IMG/VR virus record: IMGVR_UViG_3300009182_000250
Span: 1-28,327 of that record
Origin: a virus
Direction: 5' to 3' (one strand)
Length of the DNA stretch: 28,327 nt
The notes below the pieces were generated by a model, which saw nothing but the letters and a program-made list of their open reading frames with translations, did no database searches and was not told the DNA's origin. How positions within the stretch are numbered: the stretch's first letter is position 1; every line of letters starts with the position of its first letter. The position numbers and the translations under genes were made by a program. Below are positions 5,915-12,686 of this stretch, in pieces.

Positions 5915-6620
5915 AAGACTCTGGCGGGAATTGTGCAATATGCGCATTGAACTGATGTTCTAGCCATTCAAAATCATTAATCTTAGACAGTGCTTCTGGG
6001 TCATCTTTATACGTTGAGCCATACCATTCTCCTGCGCTTGCGCCGCCCCTAGAATACTCTGCGAACGGGGCTTTGCTATGATTGAATCTCCAGATTTTTA
6101 AACGCTCAGTAGTTTCCGCATCTAATTGTCCAGTAATACTCTTGCTGGACAATTTAACACATTCTCTAAAACTACTACGCCATGTACATAACGGATCAAT
6201 ATTAAATTCTGTTATGTTACTAATTTTATTAAATGATTTAAATTTCTTGCTGATACTAGTAGTCATATCAACATTAGATGTGTTCATATCAATAGTCATT
6301 TGCTTGGGCAATAATTTAACTCCACCATACCCATATTCTAATCCGTTGATAGGGTTTACTGATCTCCAAACATACACAGTATCTTCTTCGTCTTTTTCTA
6401 ATTTTAAATCAAATTTAAAGCTAGGTAATATACTGGCATCTGCATCAACTACATAAAACATATTAGTATTTGATTTTTTAGCGGCTTCAATATGAGCTTG
6501 ATGTATACCTTTAATATTTTGAACTCTAAAAATTCTATTATAAGTATGATTCTTTAATAACAGTATGTATTGATCCGTAGCTTTAGGCTCATTATAACTT
6601 ATAAATGCAATATCATACAT
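5907..6620 (-). CDS. GT-A-type glycosyltransferase-like protein (DAD motif)
   Basis: A 237-residue protein with an N-terminal Rossmann-like segment MYDIAFISYNEPKAT (1-15), a conserved KGIHQAHIEAAKK block (37-49), and a DxD-type metal/sugar-nucleotide motif DAD at 59-61 after a hydrophobic strand. GYGGVKLLP (97-105), FRECVKL (151-157) and DFEWLEHQF (216-224) all have counterparts in the upstream 303-residue protein, so the two are paralogues. I place the start at 6620, where AAGGA lies about 9 nt upstream and the N-terminus aligns with the paralogue. A longer frame reaches 6692 but would overlap the upstream gene by 80 nt. It is the last gene of the operon and converges on thyX. Donor and acceptor are unknown. 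Confidence 0.75.
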   Translation of the reverse strand: MYDIAFISYNEPKATDQYILLLKNHTYNRIFRVQNIKGIHQAHIEAAKKSNTNMFYVVDADASILPSFKFDLKLEKDEEDTVYVWRSVNPINGLEYGYGGVKLLPKQMTIDMNTSNVDMTTSISKKFKSFNKISNITEFNIDPLCTWRSSFRECVKLSSKSITGQLDAETTERLKIWRFNHSKAPFAEYSRGGASAGEWYGSTYKDDPEALSKINDFEWLEHQFNAHIAQFPPESFK

Positions 6621-7524
6621 TGTGTTTTTTCCTTGTAATACGGGGACTATTGTTAAAAACTCGTTTAAAAAATTTACTTCCGGCAGCATCAATATCTGTA
6701 ATTTCTAAATTACATTCATGTTTAAGAGTTTCACCTAATCCCATAATTTCATAAGATAACATTTCTTCAGTAATTTTACTGTATTTTTCTTCCCACTGTT
6801 GTGTTAGATATTCAAAATCACGAACATTGGTATAGTCCCAATCAGTACAATTGGTCAAGTATGCTCCCTCTCTTGCACCATAAATGCTCCAATCACCATT
6901 AGGAACATCTGCACCAATGTTACACCATACTAACAATCTGTCATAGTTTTGCCACCAAATACTTTTAAGATCTTTTACTTTAGCACCTTGGTCTAAACTC
7001 ATTTTAACACCTTCCCGAAATCCTGCTCTAAAGGCTTGAAACGGACTTGCATTGGTAAAGCTCTCACTATAATTTTCGTTAAACTGATAGTATTTGTTAT
7101 CAAAACAAAATTCTACTAATCCTTTAGTATCTGTGGGATCTGAATTTTCATGTGTTTTCATTTTGTTAACAAACTGACGTGTCCACATTTTGAGCCCGCC
7201 ATTTCCGTACATAAGATTGTTTACATGAACATTGCCGCACCAGCTGAATACGTGGTCGGGTGTAAGACCTAATTCATCTAAATCTATTTCAACTTCTAAA
7301 AATTTAGGGTCAACAATGTTATCACCGTCTACTGTAATAAAATATTCTGTTTCGCTTAGTTTTGCACAGGCCTTGTGTGCGGCATCGCTACCTTTAACAC
7401 CATGCACACGTTTGGCCCAAGGAACCTTTGCTAACAAATCTGCATAATTTTTTTCAGCGTTTGGTTCGTCGTAACTTAAAAATACGATGTCTTGATCTAT
7501 AATTTTTATTTTTTTATTTTCCAT
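6613..7524 (-). CDS. GT-A-type glycosyltransferase-like protein (DGD motif)
   Basis: A 303-residue protein, paralogous to the 237-residue protein downstream. It has an N-terminal strand DIVFLSYDEPNAE (12-24), VKGSDAAHKACAK (43-55), and a DxD-type motif DGD at 66-68 after YFITV. GNGGLKMW (107-114) and FREGVKM (169-175) follow, and DFEYLTQQW (236-244) also matches the paralogue. A C-terminal extension of about 45 residues is absent from the smaller copy. These features fit a nucleotide-sugar-binding GT-A fold. The ATG at 7524 has only a weak GGA upstream and overlaps the previous gene by 19 nt, so coupling is likely. Possible targets are a virion protein, DNA or host surface glycan; nothing in the sequence decides this. 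Confidence 0.75.
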   Translation of the reverse strand: MENKKIKIIDQDIVFLSYDEPNAEKNYADLLAKVPWAKRVHGVKGSDAAHKACAKLSETEYFITVDGDNIVDPKFLEVEIDLDELGLTPDHVFSWCGNVHVNNLMYGNGGLKMWTRQFVNKMKTHENSDPTDTKGLVEFCFDNKYYQFNENYSESFTNASPFQAFRAGFREGVKMSLDQGAKVKDLKSIWWQNYDRLLVWCNIGADVPNGDWSIYGAREGAYLTNCTDWDYTNVRDFEYLTQQWEEKYSKITEEMLSYEIMGLGETLKHECNLEITDIDAAGSKFFKRVFNNSPRITRKKHNV

Positions 7525-8129
7525 ATTTTCAATCCATAACTATCAAATACTGTTCTAGAACTGATCGATATTTGATCTATTTTTGATTCTAAATTAAATT
7601 CAAACGGCACAATAACCTTGTCTACTATTAGTAGTTTTAGTTCAATTTCTATAGTTCTTATTAAGAAATCAAAATCGTTTTGCAATGTAATAAAAAATTT
7701 AACTATAGGTGTAGTTATTTTTTTATCGTAATAACGTTGTCTTGCATTATCTGAAATTATAAAAATCCAATGCTTTTTGTACTCATCCCAATGCACAACT
7801 AAATCTGTAGATTTAGTCGGGGGATCTATAATCCATTCAAACATGTTATTTCTAAATGTGTGTCCTTGAAATACTTTTTGTATTAATTCTACTCCGTTTT
7901 TAGTGTTAATAACTGACCAATCTTTAAAATGCTCTCGGCCTGTAATAAATGCTTCGTACTGTTCATAAGAAACAATTATGTTATGATCATATTCGGAACG
8001 ATCCTCGTTGGATAAGGCTAGTATTTCGCCCGACTCAAGATTAAAATATAATCTATAAATTGGATTAAAAGATAGTCTTGCAATATTATCTAGATCCTCA
8101 GCACTCAAACCGTCTTCAATTTTTTTCAT
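7506..8129 (-). CDS. Uncharacterised 207-aa protein in the glycosyltransferase operon
   Basis: A 207-residue protein that I do not recognise. It starts with an acidic helix and an aromatic, beta-rich segment (about 22-60, NPIYRLYFNLESGEILALSN). It ends in alternating hydrophobic/charged strands rich in Ile, Phe and Lys. No DxD motif, signal peptide, membrane helix or cysteine is seen. AAGGA lies 7 nt before the ATG at 8129, and the gene overlaps both neighbours (14 nt upstream, 19 nt downstream). It lies between two pairs of glycosyltransferase-like genes, so a role with them, as a carrier, chaperone or acceptor protein, is possible but only inferred from position. Confidence 0.75.
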   Translation of the reverse strand: MKKIEDGLSAEDLDNIARLSFNPIYRLYFNLESGEILALSNEDRSEYDHNIIVSYEQYEAFITGREHFKDWSVINTKNGVELIQKVFQGHTFRNNMFEWIIDPPTKSTDLVVHWDEYKKHWIFIISDNARQRYYDKKITTPIVKFFITLQNDFDFLIRTIEIELKLLIVDKVIVPFEFNLESKIDQISISSRTVFDSYGLKIWKIKK

Positions 8130-8961
8130 TGAATAGTCCTTCTAATTTAGATAATATTTTTTTATTAATAAAATGTTTTTCAACATAGTGGAATAGTTTA
8201 TGTTGACGTATATTGCCTACTACAAGATTTCCACTGCTATTTAAGACACAAGGCACAGCAGTTTGCCAGCTATCAGGAACAACAGGCCATCCTTGAATAG
8301 GTGTTTTCATATGAGTAAATTGCATAGGATTTAATTTACTAAACGCGGCATTTTCTAAACCAGAAAGTTTAATAGCAATGGCGGCAGATACATCCATACT
8401 TACCCAATCCTGATAATGTTCGGAAGCAAATCTGCCATAACAGCCTTCCCAGTTATTAACAACAAATTCAAGAATTTTATAAAACTCCCGGGCTGTATCC
8501 GATTTTTTAAAATAGTGTAATGCATAATAAACATTAGGCAAGTTATTTTCAATAAATGTTTTACGATGTACTGTATCTACTATTGTTTCTAATTTGTAGT
8601 TAGTAATATGGCTACAAAAATGCACATCGTAATTACTGCAATAGTTCCACCAATCTGTTATATCTTCCGACAATAGCATGTCGCTATCTAAAACTATTGT
8701 TTCAGTATAGGGCGTGGCGGAGTATAATTGATACCTATGTTCTGCATGTAACGGGCTGTTTTTTATTTTTTTAAAATACGGAATTGGAATAATTTGATCA
8801 AATATTTTAGTATATTTTTTAGGAACTTTTGAATTAGTAACTAACGAAATATTCTTAATAGTTTGCTGACTGTGTTTAATACTTAAAGCAAGTGCATACG
8901 CCTGTTCAACATAATCGACAGTATCTGTATTTTGTGCAAAAATTAAAAATCCTTTAGACAC
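8116..8961 (-). CDS. Glycosyltransferase-like protein (GT-A, DSD motif)
   Basis: A 281-residue protein resembling GT8-like nucleotide-sugar transferases. It has an N-terminal strand GFLIFAQNTDTVDYV (4-18) and a second strand ISLVTNS (38-44). TETIVLDSDMLL (86-97) follows, with the DSD metal motif at 92-94 and a long alpha/beta C-terminus. It is paralogous to the 282-residue protein upstream: both share an AQN..T.DYV start and an FDQII.IP block near residue 54-61. The start codon is GTG at 8961, supported by a strong GGAGG 5 nt upstream. It overlaps the upstream gene by 8 nt and the downstream gene by 14 nt. No membrane segment is present, so it should act in the host cytoplasm. Sugar donor and acceptor are unknown. 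Confidence 0.78.
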   Translation of the reverse strand: MSKGFLIFAQNTDTVDYVEQAYALALSIKHSQQTIKNISLVTNSKVPKKYTKIFDQIIPIPYFKKIKNSPLHAEHRYQLYSATPYTETIVLDSDMLLSEDITDWWNYCSNYDVHFCSHITNYKLETIVDTVHRKTFIENNLPNVYYALHYFKKSDTAREFYKILEFVVNNWEGCYGRFASEHYQDWVSMDVSAAIAIKLSGLENAAFSKLNPMQFTHMKTPIQGWPVVPDSWQTAVPCVLNSSGNLVVGNIRQHKLFHYVEKHFINKKILSKLEGLFNEKN

Positions 8962-9802
8962 CGGTGCCTCCGTCTATATATCGACTAAGACTTAATTTGT
9001 TCATAACATGAACATCAAGTCCGTGAGTTTTGGCCAGTGTATATTCGCCTAGATAATTTTTCTTTTCTATTAAAAATTTCATTGTAGTATTTTCTATGCT
9101 TATCAGTACATCTGTGTCTTTACCATAAATCATTTTTCCTGGCAATTCTTGTGCAAAATCTCCCGATGTTTTTCCATCCATAATATGTATAGCAATACTA
9201 AATGCTATATCGTTTCTAAACATAGGACTGGTTACACAATACAAAGTTCTATAATAATCCCAATTATCTTTAATATGTGTTAGCAATATAAAAAACGATT
9301 CTGTAATTGCGCCTTTGTTAAAAATAAAAACCGTAGCCCAATAAAAAGGAATACTGTAAGGATTGATACGTTGAAATTCTGTTAAATCTCTCCATTCAGC
9401 TATATCCATACTATTTGAATAAATTTGTAAAGGACAGTCCAAATATAACGCAGATTTTAGCACAGAAGAATTGATTATATAATCTACATCAACTACCAGA
9501 GTAGTATCATATGGGCTTAAATCATAAGTGCGATATCTTGATAAATTTTTCCATTCAAGGATTTTGCTAGTTAAAGACCCATCATTAAATCTACGTTGAG
9601 AGAAATTTTCACCGAACGGAATATCTATGATCTGATCGAATGGATGATTGGGATATTGAGATTCTACATATCCTCGACTATCAGTTAGTATGCTAACCGG
9701 AATATCTAAAAAGTCTTTGATTCTCTGGGCAGAAAAAATTGCCAGCTTGACATAATCAATAGTAGAATTATTCTGAGCAACAAGCACTGCACCGATACTC
9801 AT
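8954..9802 (-). CDS. Glycosyltransferase-like protein (GT-A, DVD motif)
   Basis: A 282-residue protein, paralogue of the 281-residue protein that follows. The N-terminal strand GAVLVAQNNSTIDYVK (4-19) is followed by VSILTDSRG (36-44), FDQIIDIPFG (55-64) and the DxD-type motif DVD at 105-107, after the hydrophobic strand TLVV. Residues 150-215 are aromatic and helical. Overall this fits a GT-A glycosyltransferase, probably retaining GT8-like, with moderate certainty. The ATG at 9802 overlaps the previous stop (ATGA). An AAGGA lies 12 nt upstream, which is long for a ribosome site, so coupling is probable. The close relation of two adjacent copies points to gene duplication followed by divergence in acceptor or donor use. 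Confidence 0.78.
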   Translation of the reverse strand: MSIGAVLVAQNNSTIDYVKLAIFSAQRIKDFLDIPVSILTDSRGYVESQYPNHPFDQIIDIPFGENFSQRRFNDGSLTSKILEWKNLSRYRTYDLSPYDTTLVVDVDYIINSSVLKSALYLDCPLQIYSNSMDIAEWRDLTEFQRINPYSIPFYWATVFIFNKGAITESFFILLTHIKDNWDYYRTLYCVTSPMFRNDIAFSIAIHIMDGKTSGDFAQELPGKMIYGKDTDVLISIENTTMKFLIEKKNYLGEYTLAKTHGLDVHVMNKLSLSRYIDGGTGV

Positions 9803-10149
9803 AATTCAATAATATCCTTAATTTTTCTTTTAACACGAATATCATTGTATTTTTTAATATAATCATGGCATGCTGTAAGATAACAGGAAGAAATATCATC
9901 TAAAAATTTCCGTACATCATCTATTAGAACTGGCACGCCATTACTATCAATAAAAACTACATCAATTGTATTGCCAAGATCAACTACAGTTTTGATGTAA
10001 CTAATTAAATCTGTTGTAATTTGAAATGTGCTACCATTAATATAAAATATTAGCTGTTGCTTAAATTCTTCTTGTATTATTCTTTTTTGATTCGAAAGCG
10101 TGGCCATATAATTGGCAGTTTCGAACGCTTTTTCAATTCTTTCGTCCAT
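9799..10149 (-). CDS. Uncharacterised 116-aa protein, first gene of the glycosyltransferase operon
   Basis: A 116-residue protein with an N-terminal helix (ERIEKAFETANYMATLSNQK, 3-22), a short mixed middle with STFQITTDLI (40-49), and a basic C-terminal helix. I associate this pattern with a conserved small protein of T4-like aquatic phages of unknown function. No catalytic motif or membrane segment is seen. It is the promoter-proximal gene of a six-gene minus-strand operon. GGAG at 10157-10160 lies 7 nt before the ATG, and a consensus promoter lies just upstream. The ATGA overlap at its end couples it to the first glycosyltransferase. Confidence 0.82.
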   Translation of the reverse strand: MDERIEKAFETANYMATLSNQKRIIQEEFKQQLIFYINGSTFQITTDLISYIKTVVDLGNTIDVVFIDSNGVPVLIDDVRKFLDDISSCYLTACHDYIKKYNDIRVKRKIKDIIEL

Positions 10150-10169
10150 AGATAAACTCCGTAATGTAT

Positions 10170-10198
10170 ATAATACACTACAGTAATTAGCTTGTCAA
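10170..10198 (-). promoter_or_regulatory. Sigma70-type promoter of the glycosyltransferase operon
   Basis: On the minus strand, -35 TTGACA (10193-10198) and -10 TATTAT (10170-10175) are separated by 17 bp. The start would be near 10163, giving a short leader with GGAG before the ATG at 10149. It lies in the 60-nt gap after the 306-aa structural gene, so the operon can be expressed early, independently of the late genes upstream. ATACAT follows the -10 box, as in the promoters at 1316 and 2509. Confidence 0.85.
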
Positions 10199-10209
10199 GA
10201 GATTAGATA

Positions 10210-11130
10210 TTATAAAGCTGAGTTTACGTAAGTTGGGGTACCAACTGATACGTTTGAACCAGTAGGTGTTATTATCTGCGAGACGCTAGATAAAGTTCCA
10301 CTGGCAGCTTCCAGCACATTACCGCCGGCTGTGTAACTCCAAGTTGGAGTAAAAATAATTTGCGCATTGGTGGCGCCAAATCTTGCATATAAATCGTATT
10401 GATTAGGACTATAAGTTGGAGTGTATGCTGGATCTACTAGTTTGGTAAACATTAATTGATTGCTTGTTGTAAGATCAAAAAATCCTTTAGCTTGTGGAGT
10501 GCCCGATCCGGTGTTAGTAGTAGCATGCGCCCCAAAAGTAATTGTTCCCATGTTTGCTAACAAAGTTGCCCACGACTCGTTTACTGTTCGCGACCCATCA
10601 GTTGTATAGTTTGAAAAACTAGCACTAAATTTTACTAGTCCGCCGGCATTAAAAAATGCTCTAGCATTATTAATTGCAGATACTACTGTTGAACCGCTGG
10701 TATATCCTGGAAAATTTAATGTTAGTGTATAACTAACTGTACTTGCCCAAGGGTTTGTTCGAGTTACAGTTGGAACTGTAGTTAATGAATATTGAGATGC
10801 TGGGGGTGTAACTAGTCTATTAGTAAGAATAGTATCTGCAAACGTGTTATAAGCAGACCTGTCTGCTTCCTTGATAGTGGTGCTACTAGTTGGTAATGCT
10901 AGTTGGCCGCTTTGATCTGAGCCTGTTTGGTGTTGTCTTGCTAATAATAAATCAGTACGAAGATTATTCCATTGATTAACTGTAATTTTGGTGTTAAGAT
11001 TGTTAACTTGACTGCTTAATACTTGTTGACAATAGCCGTAATCTGACGATCCTGTTCCAAGAACTAATGCGATTTTTGCTTGAATTGTGTTGTAATCGTT
11101 TGCTACAATTAAATTACCTTGGCCGGCCAT
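10210..11130 (-). CDS. Virion structural protein (putative tail- or fibre-associated)
   Basis: A 306-residue protein rich in Thr, Ser, Asn and Gly. The N-terminal part is NLIVANDYNTIQAKIALVLG (6-25), then YGYCQQVLSSQV (31-42), NQWNNLRTDLLLARQHQTGS (52-71), and later beta-rich segments with TVSYTLTLNFPG and ARAFFNAGGLVKF. This matches a type of structural protein I associate with T4-like marine phages. The precise place in the particle is not known to me. A perfect TATAAATA late promoter lies 16 nt before the leader start, with AAAGG before the ATG, so late expression is expected. It is the last gene of the structural block. No terminator hairpin is apparent before the following early promoter. 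Confidence 0.75.
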   Translation of the reverse strand: MAGQGNLIVANDYNTIQAKIALVLGTGSSDYGYCQQVLSSQVNNLNTKITVNQWNNLRTDLLLARQHQTGSDQSGQLALPTSSTTIKEADRSAYNTFADTILTNRLVTPPASQYSLTTVPTVTRTNPWASTVSYTLTLNFPGYTSGSTVVSAINNARAFFNAGGLVKFSASFSNYTTDGSRTVNESWATLLANMGTITFGAHATTNTGSGTPQAKGFFDLTTSNQLMFTKLVDPAYTPTYSPNQYDLYARFGATNAQIIFTPTWSYTAGGNVLEAASGTLSSVSQIITPTGSNVSVGTPTYVNSAL

Positions 11131-11151
11131 ACATTTACCTTTAGTTGATGT

Positions 11152-11159
11152 TATTTATA
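11152..11159 (-). promoter_or_regulatory. T4-type late promoter, TATAAATA
   Basis: An exact match to the T4 late promoter consensus on the minus strand. It overlaps the stop codon of the upstream fibre gene (11155-11157). The predicted transcript start is near 11146, giving a 16-nt leader with AAAGG 7-8 nt before the ATG of the 306-aa structural gene. Confidence 0.8.
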
Positions 11160-12645
11160 GTACGATTACTTCGATAGTGCCAATTTCTGAACTGCCATCG
11201 AAGTTTTCTAGCGCAATTCCGAATGGGTAAAGTGTCGGAGCACTGACATCATTGTTTATAGACATACCTACGCCGCCGTTTGTAGCAACTAATTGATCAC
11301 CTTTATTAATAGTACCAGTAACTTTACATGGAACTCGTCCCTTGAGGGCAATATATGTTCCTCCGGCTAATTCGCTATTCATCATATAAGCTGGGTTTGT
11401 TGATACTACTCCAACTGCTCTATCACCCCAGACTGTTGCTCGAACTTCTGCAGAGCCGCCAACAGCTACTACAGTGCCTGCTTCTAATTCAACATCTGTT
11501 AAATATTTTTCTGCCAAGTCAGCATAATTAGCACTTGTAGCAGTTCCTTGGAACAAATTAGCGTTTAAGTTGCCGTTACTGTCTCGAACTGCAATGGTAT
11601 TAATGGCACTGGCTATACTTGCACTTCTATATGTTCCACTAACACTCAAAGCGTCAGCTTGTTGTGCTGTACCATATACATAGTTAGCATAAAGATTGTT
11701 CCACTGTAATGTTGAAGATCCAATATTGTTGGTTAAATTTGTGCCTGGCAACATGTCTGCGCCCACTAAATTCAATGGATTTTTAGTAACAGCGTTGACT
11801 GTTGTTTGGAATGTAAGTGTATCGCCTACTTGATTAATAAAAGTAGGTGTTGTAGCGGCATTATTGTAAATTTTCAACTTAGCTGGAGTAGCTCCAACCG
11901 TAAAACCTGCATCACTAAACTGAACTAGACTTGAGAATATTGCGTTTCCAGTTTGGATAAAACTACTAGCACTTAGTCCACCCAGGCGATCTGAGTTGGT
12001 ACTTGTTCCCCAAAATCTATGATTACTAGTAGTTTGGCCAGGTAGAGAATCGTTATTTGAATAAACTAGGGTAACACCCTGGTGTATTTTTGTAAATCCT
12101 GTAATAGCATTAGCTGAAGAATTTAATGTAAATTCAGCATCTGAACTAATCGTGAATATAACATTGCCACTATCAATAGCTTTGATAATAGTATGGGCGC
12201 CACCATTAGAATCTAACACACTTGCTGTTTTTAATTCAGTAGTATTTGCGCCTGCAGAACCTTGCGGACCTACTAGTGTAAATCCAGAGCCGTTATAAGA
12301 GTAAAGTTGTTGATTAGCGGTATCCCACCAGAAATCACCAGTAGTTAACCCAGTTGGTTGAGTAGCCGATATCTCTGCACCACCTGCAATTCTAAATTTA
12401 CCATTAACATCGTAAAATTTTAACTTGTTTGTGTTACTATCAAACCATAGTTGACCGCTTACAGGGCGAGGAGGTTGGGTGGAGCCGGCAAAATTTTCTA
12501 GCAAATATACAAAATTTTCGTTCTGTACAGCTCCGTATCCTGCGTAATTCTTACCAATTAATTTAAGATCTAGTGTAGAATCAATGGTTCCATCAGCAAT
12601 TACTGATACTGGAGTTCCATTAAATCTGTTTATAGTATATGACAT
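11155..12645 (-). CDS. Tail-fibre-type protein with DLAE-type C-terminal domain
   Basis: A 496-residue fibre-like protein. Its N-terminal region (about 1-160) is shared with the 556- and 734-residue neighbours: GKNYAGYG near 31-38, LLENFAG, SGQLWFDSNTNKLKFYD, and GDFWWDT followed by QQLYSYNG. The middle is beta-rich. The C-terminal 125 residues start with ANYADLAEKY (372-381) and contain VVSTNPAYMMN (413-423) and GRVPCKVTG (436-444). This domain type recurs in phage fibres and resembles self-cleaving or chaperone-like C-terminal domains (for example peptidase G2), though I cannot confirm active residues. An AATAAATA late promoter and AAGGA (9-nt spacer) precede the ATG. Probable role: adhesion fibre or its adaptor. 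Confidence 0.8.
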   Translation of the reverse strand: MSYTINRFNGTPVSVIADGTIDSTLDLKLIGKNYAGYGAVQNENFVYLLENFAGSTQPPRPVSGQLWFDSNTNKLKFYDVNGKFRIAGGAEISATQPTGLTTGDFWWDTANQQLYSYNGSGFTLVGPQGSAGANTTELKTASVLDSNGGAHTIIKAIDSGNVIFTISSDAEFTLNSSANAITGFTKIHQGVTLVYSNNDSLPGQTTSNHRFWGTSTNSDRLGGLSASSFIQTGNAIFSSLVQFSDAGFTVGATPAKLKIYNNAATTPTFINQVGDTLTFQTTVNAVTKNPLNLVGADMLPGTNLTNNIGSSTLQWNNLYANYVYGTAQQADALSVSGTYRSASIASAINTIAVRDSNGNLNANLFQGTATSANYADLAEKYLTDVELEAGTVVAVGGSAEVRATVWGDRAVGVVSTNPAYMMNSELAGGTYIALKGRVPCKVTGTINKGDQLVATNGGVGMSINNDVSAPTLYPFGIALENFDGSSEIGTIEVIVL

Positions 12646-12668
12646 GTCGCCCGTTCCTTATTCTAGTG

Positions 12669-12676
12669 TATTTATT
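12669..12676 (-). promoter_or_regulatory. T4-type late promoter variant, AATAAATA
   Basis: A minus-strand AATAAATA in the 41-nt gap between the 556-aa and 496-aa fibre genes. The predicted start near 12663 leaves an 18-nt leader with AAGGA 9 nt before the ATG at 12645. Position and spacing match the TATAAATA site at 11152-11159. Confidence 0.65.
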
Positions 12677-12686
12677 CTATTTTGCA

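Noticed and set aside
6621-6692. 24-residue N-terminal extension of the 237-aa glycosyltransferase-like protein
   Set aside because: It would overlap the upstream gene by 80 nt, and the paralogue aligns from the ATG at 6620, which has its own AAGGA site.
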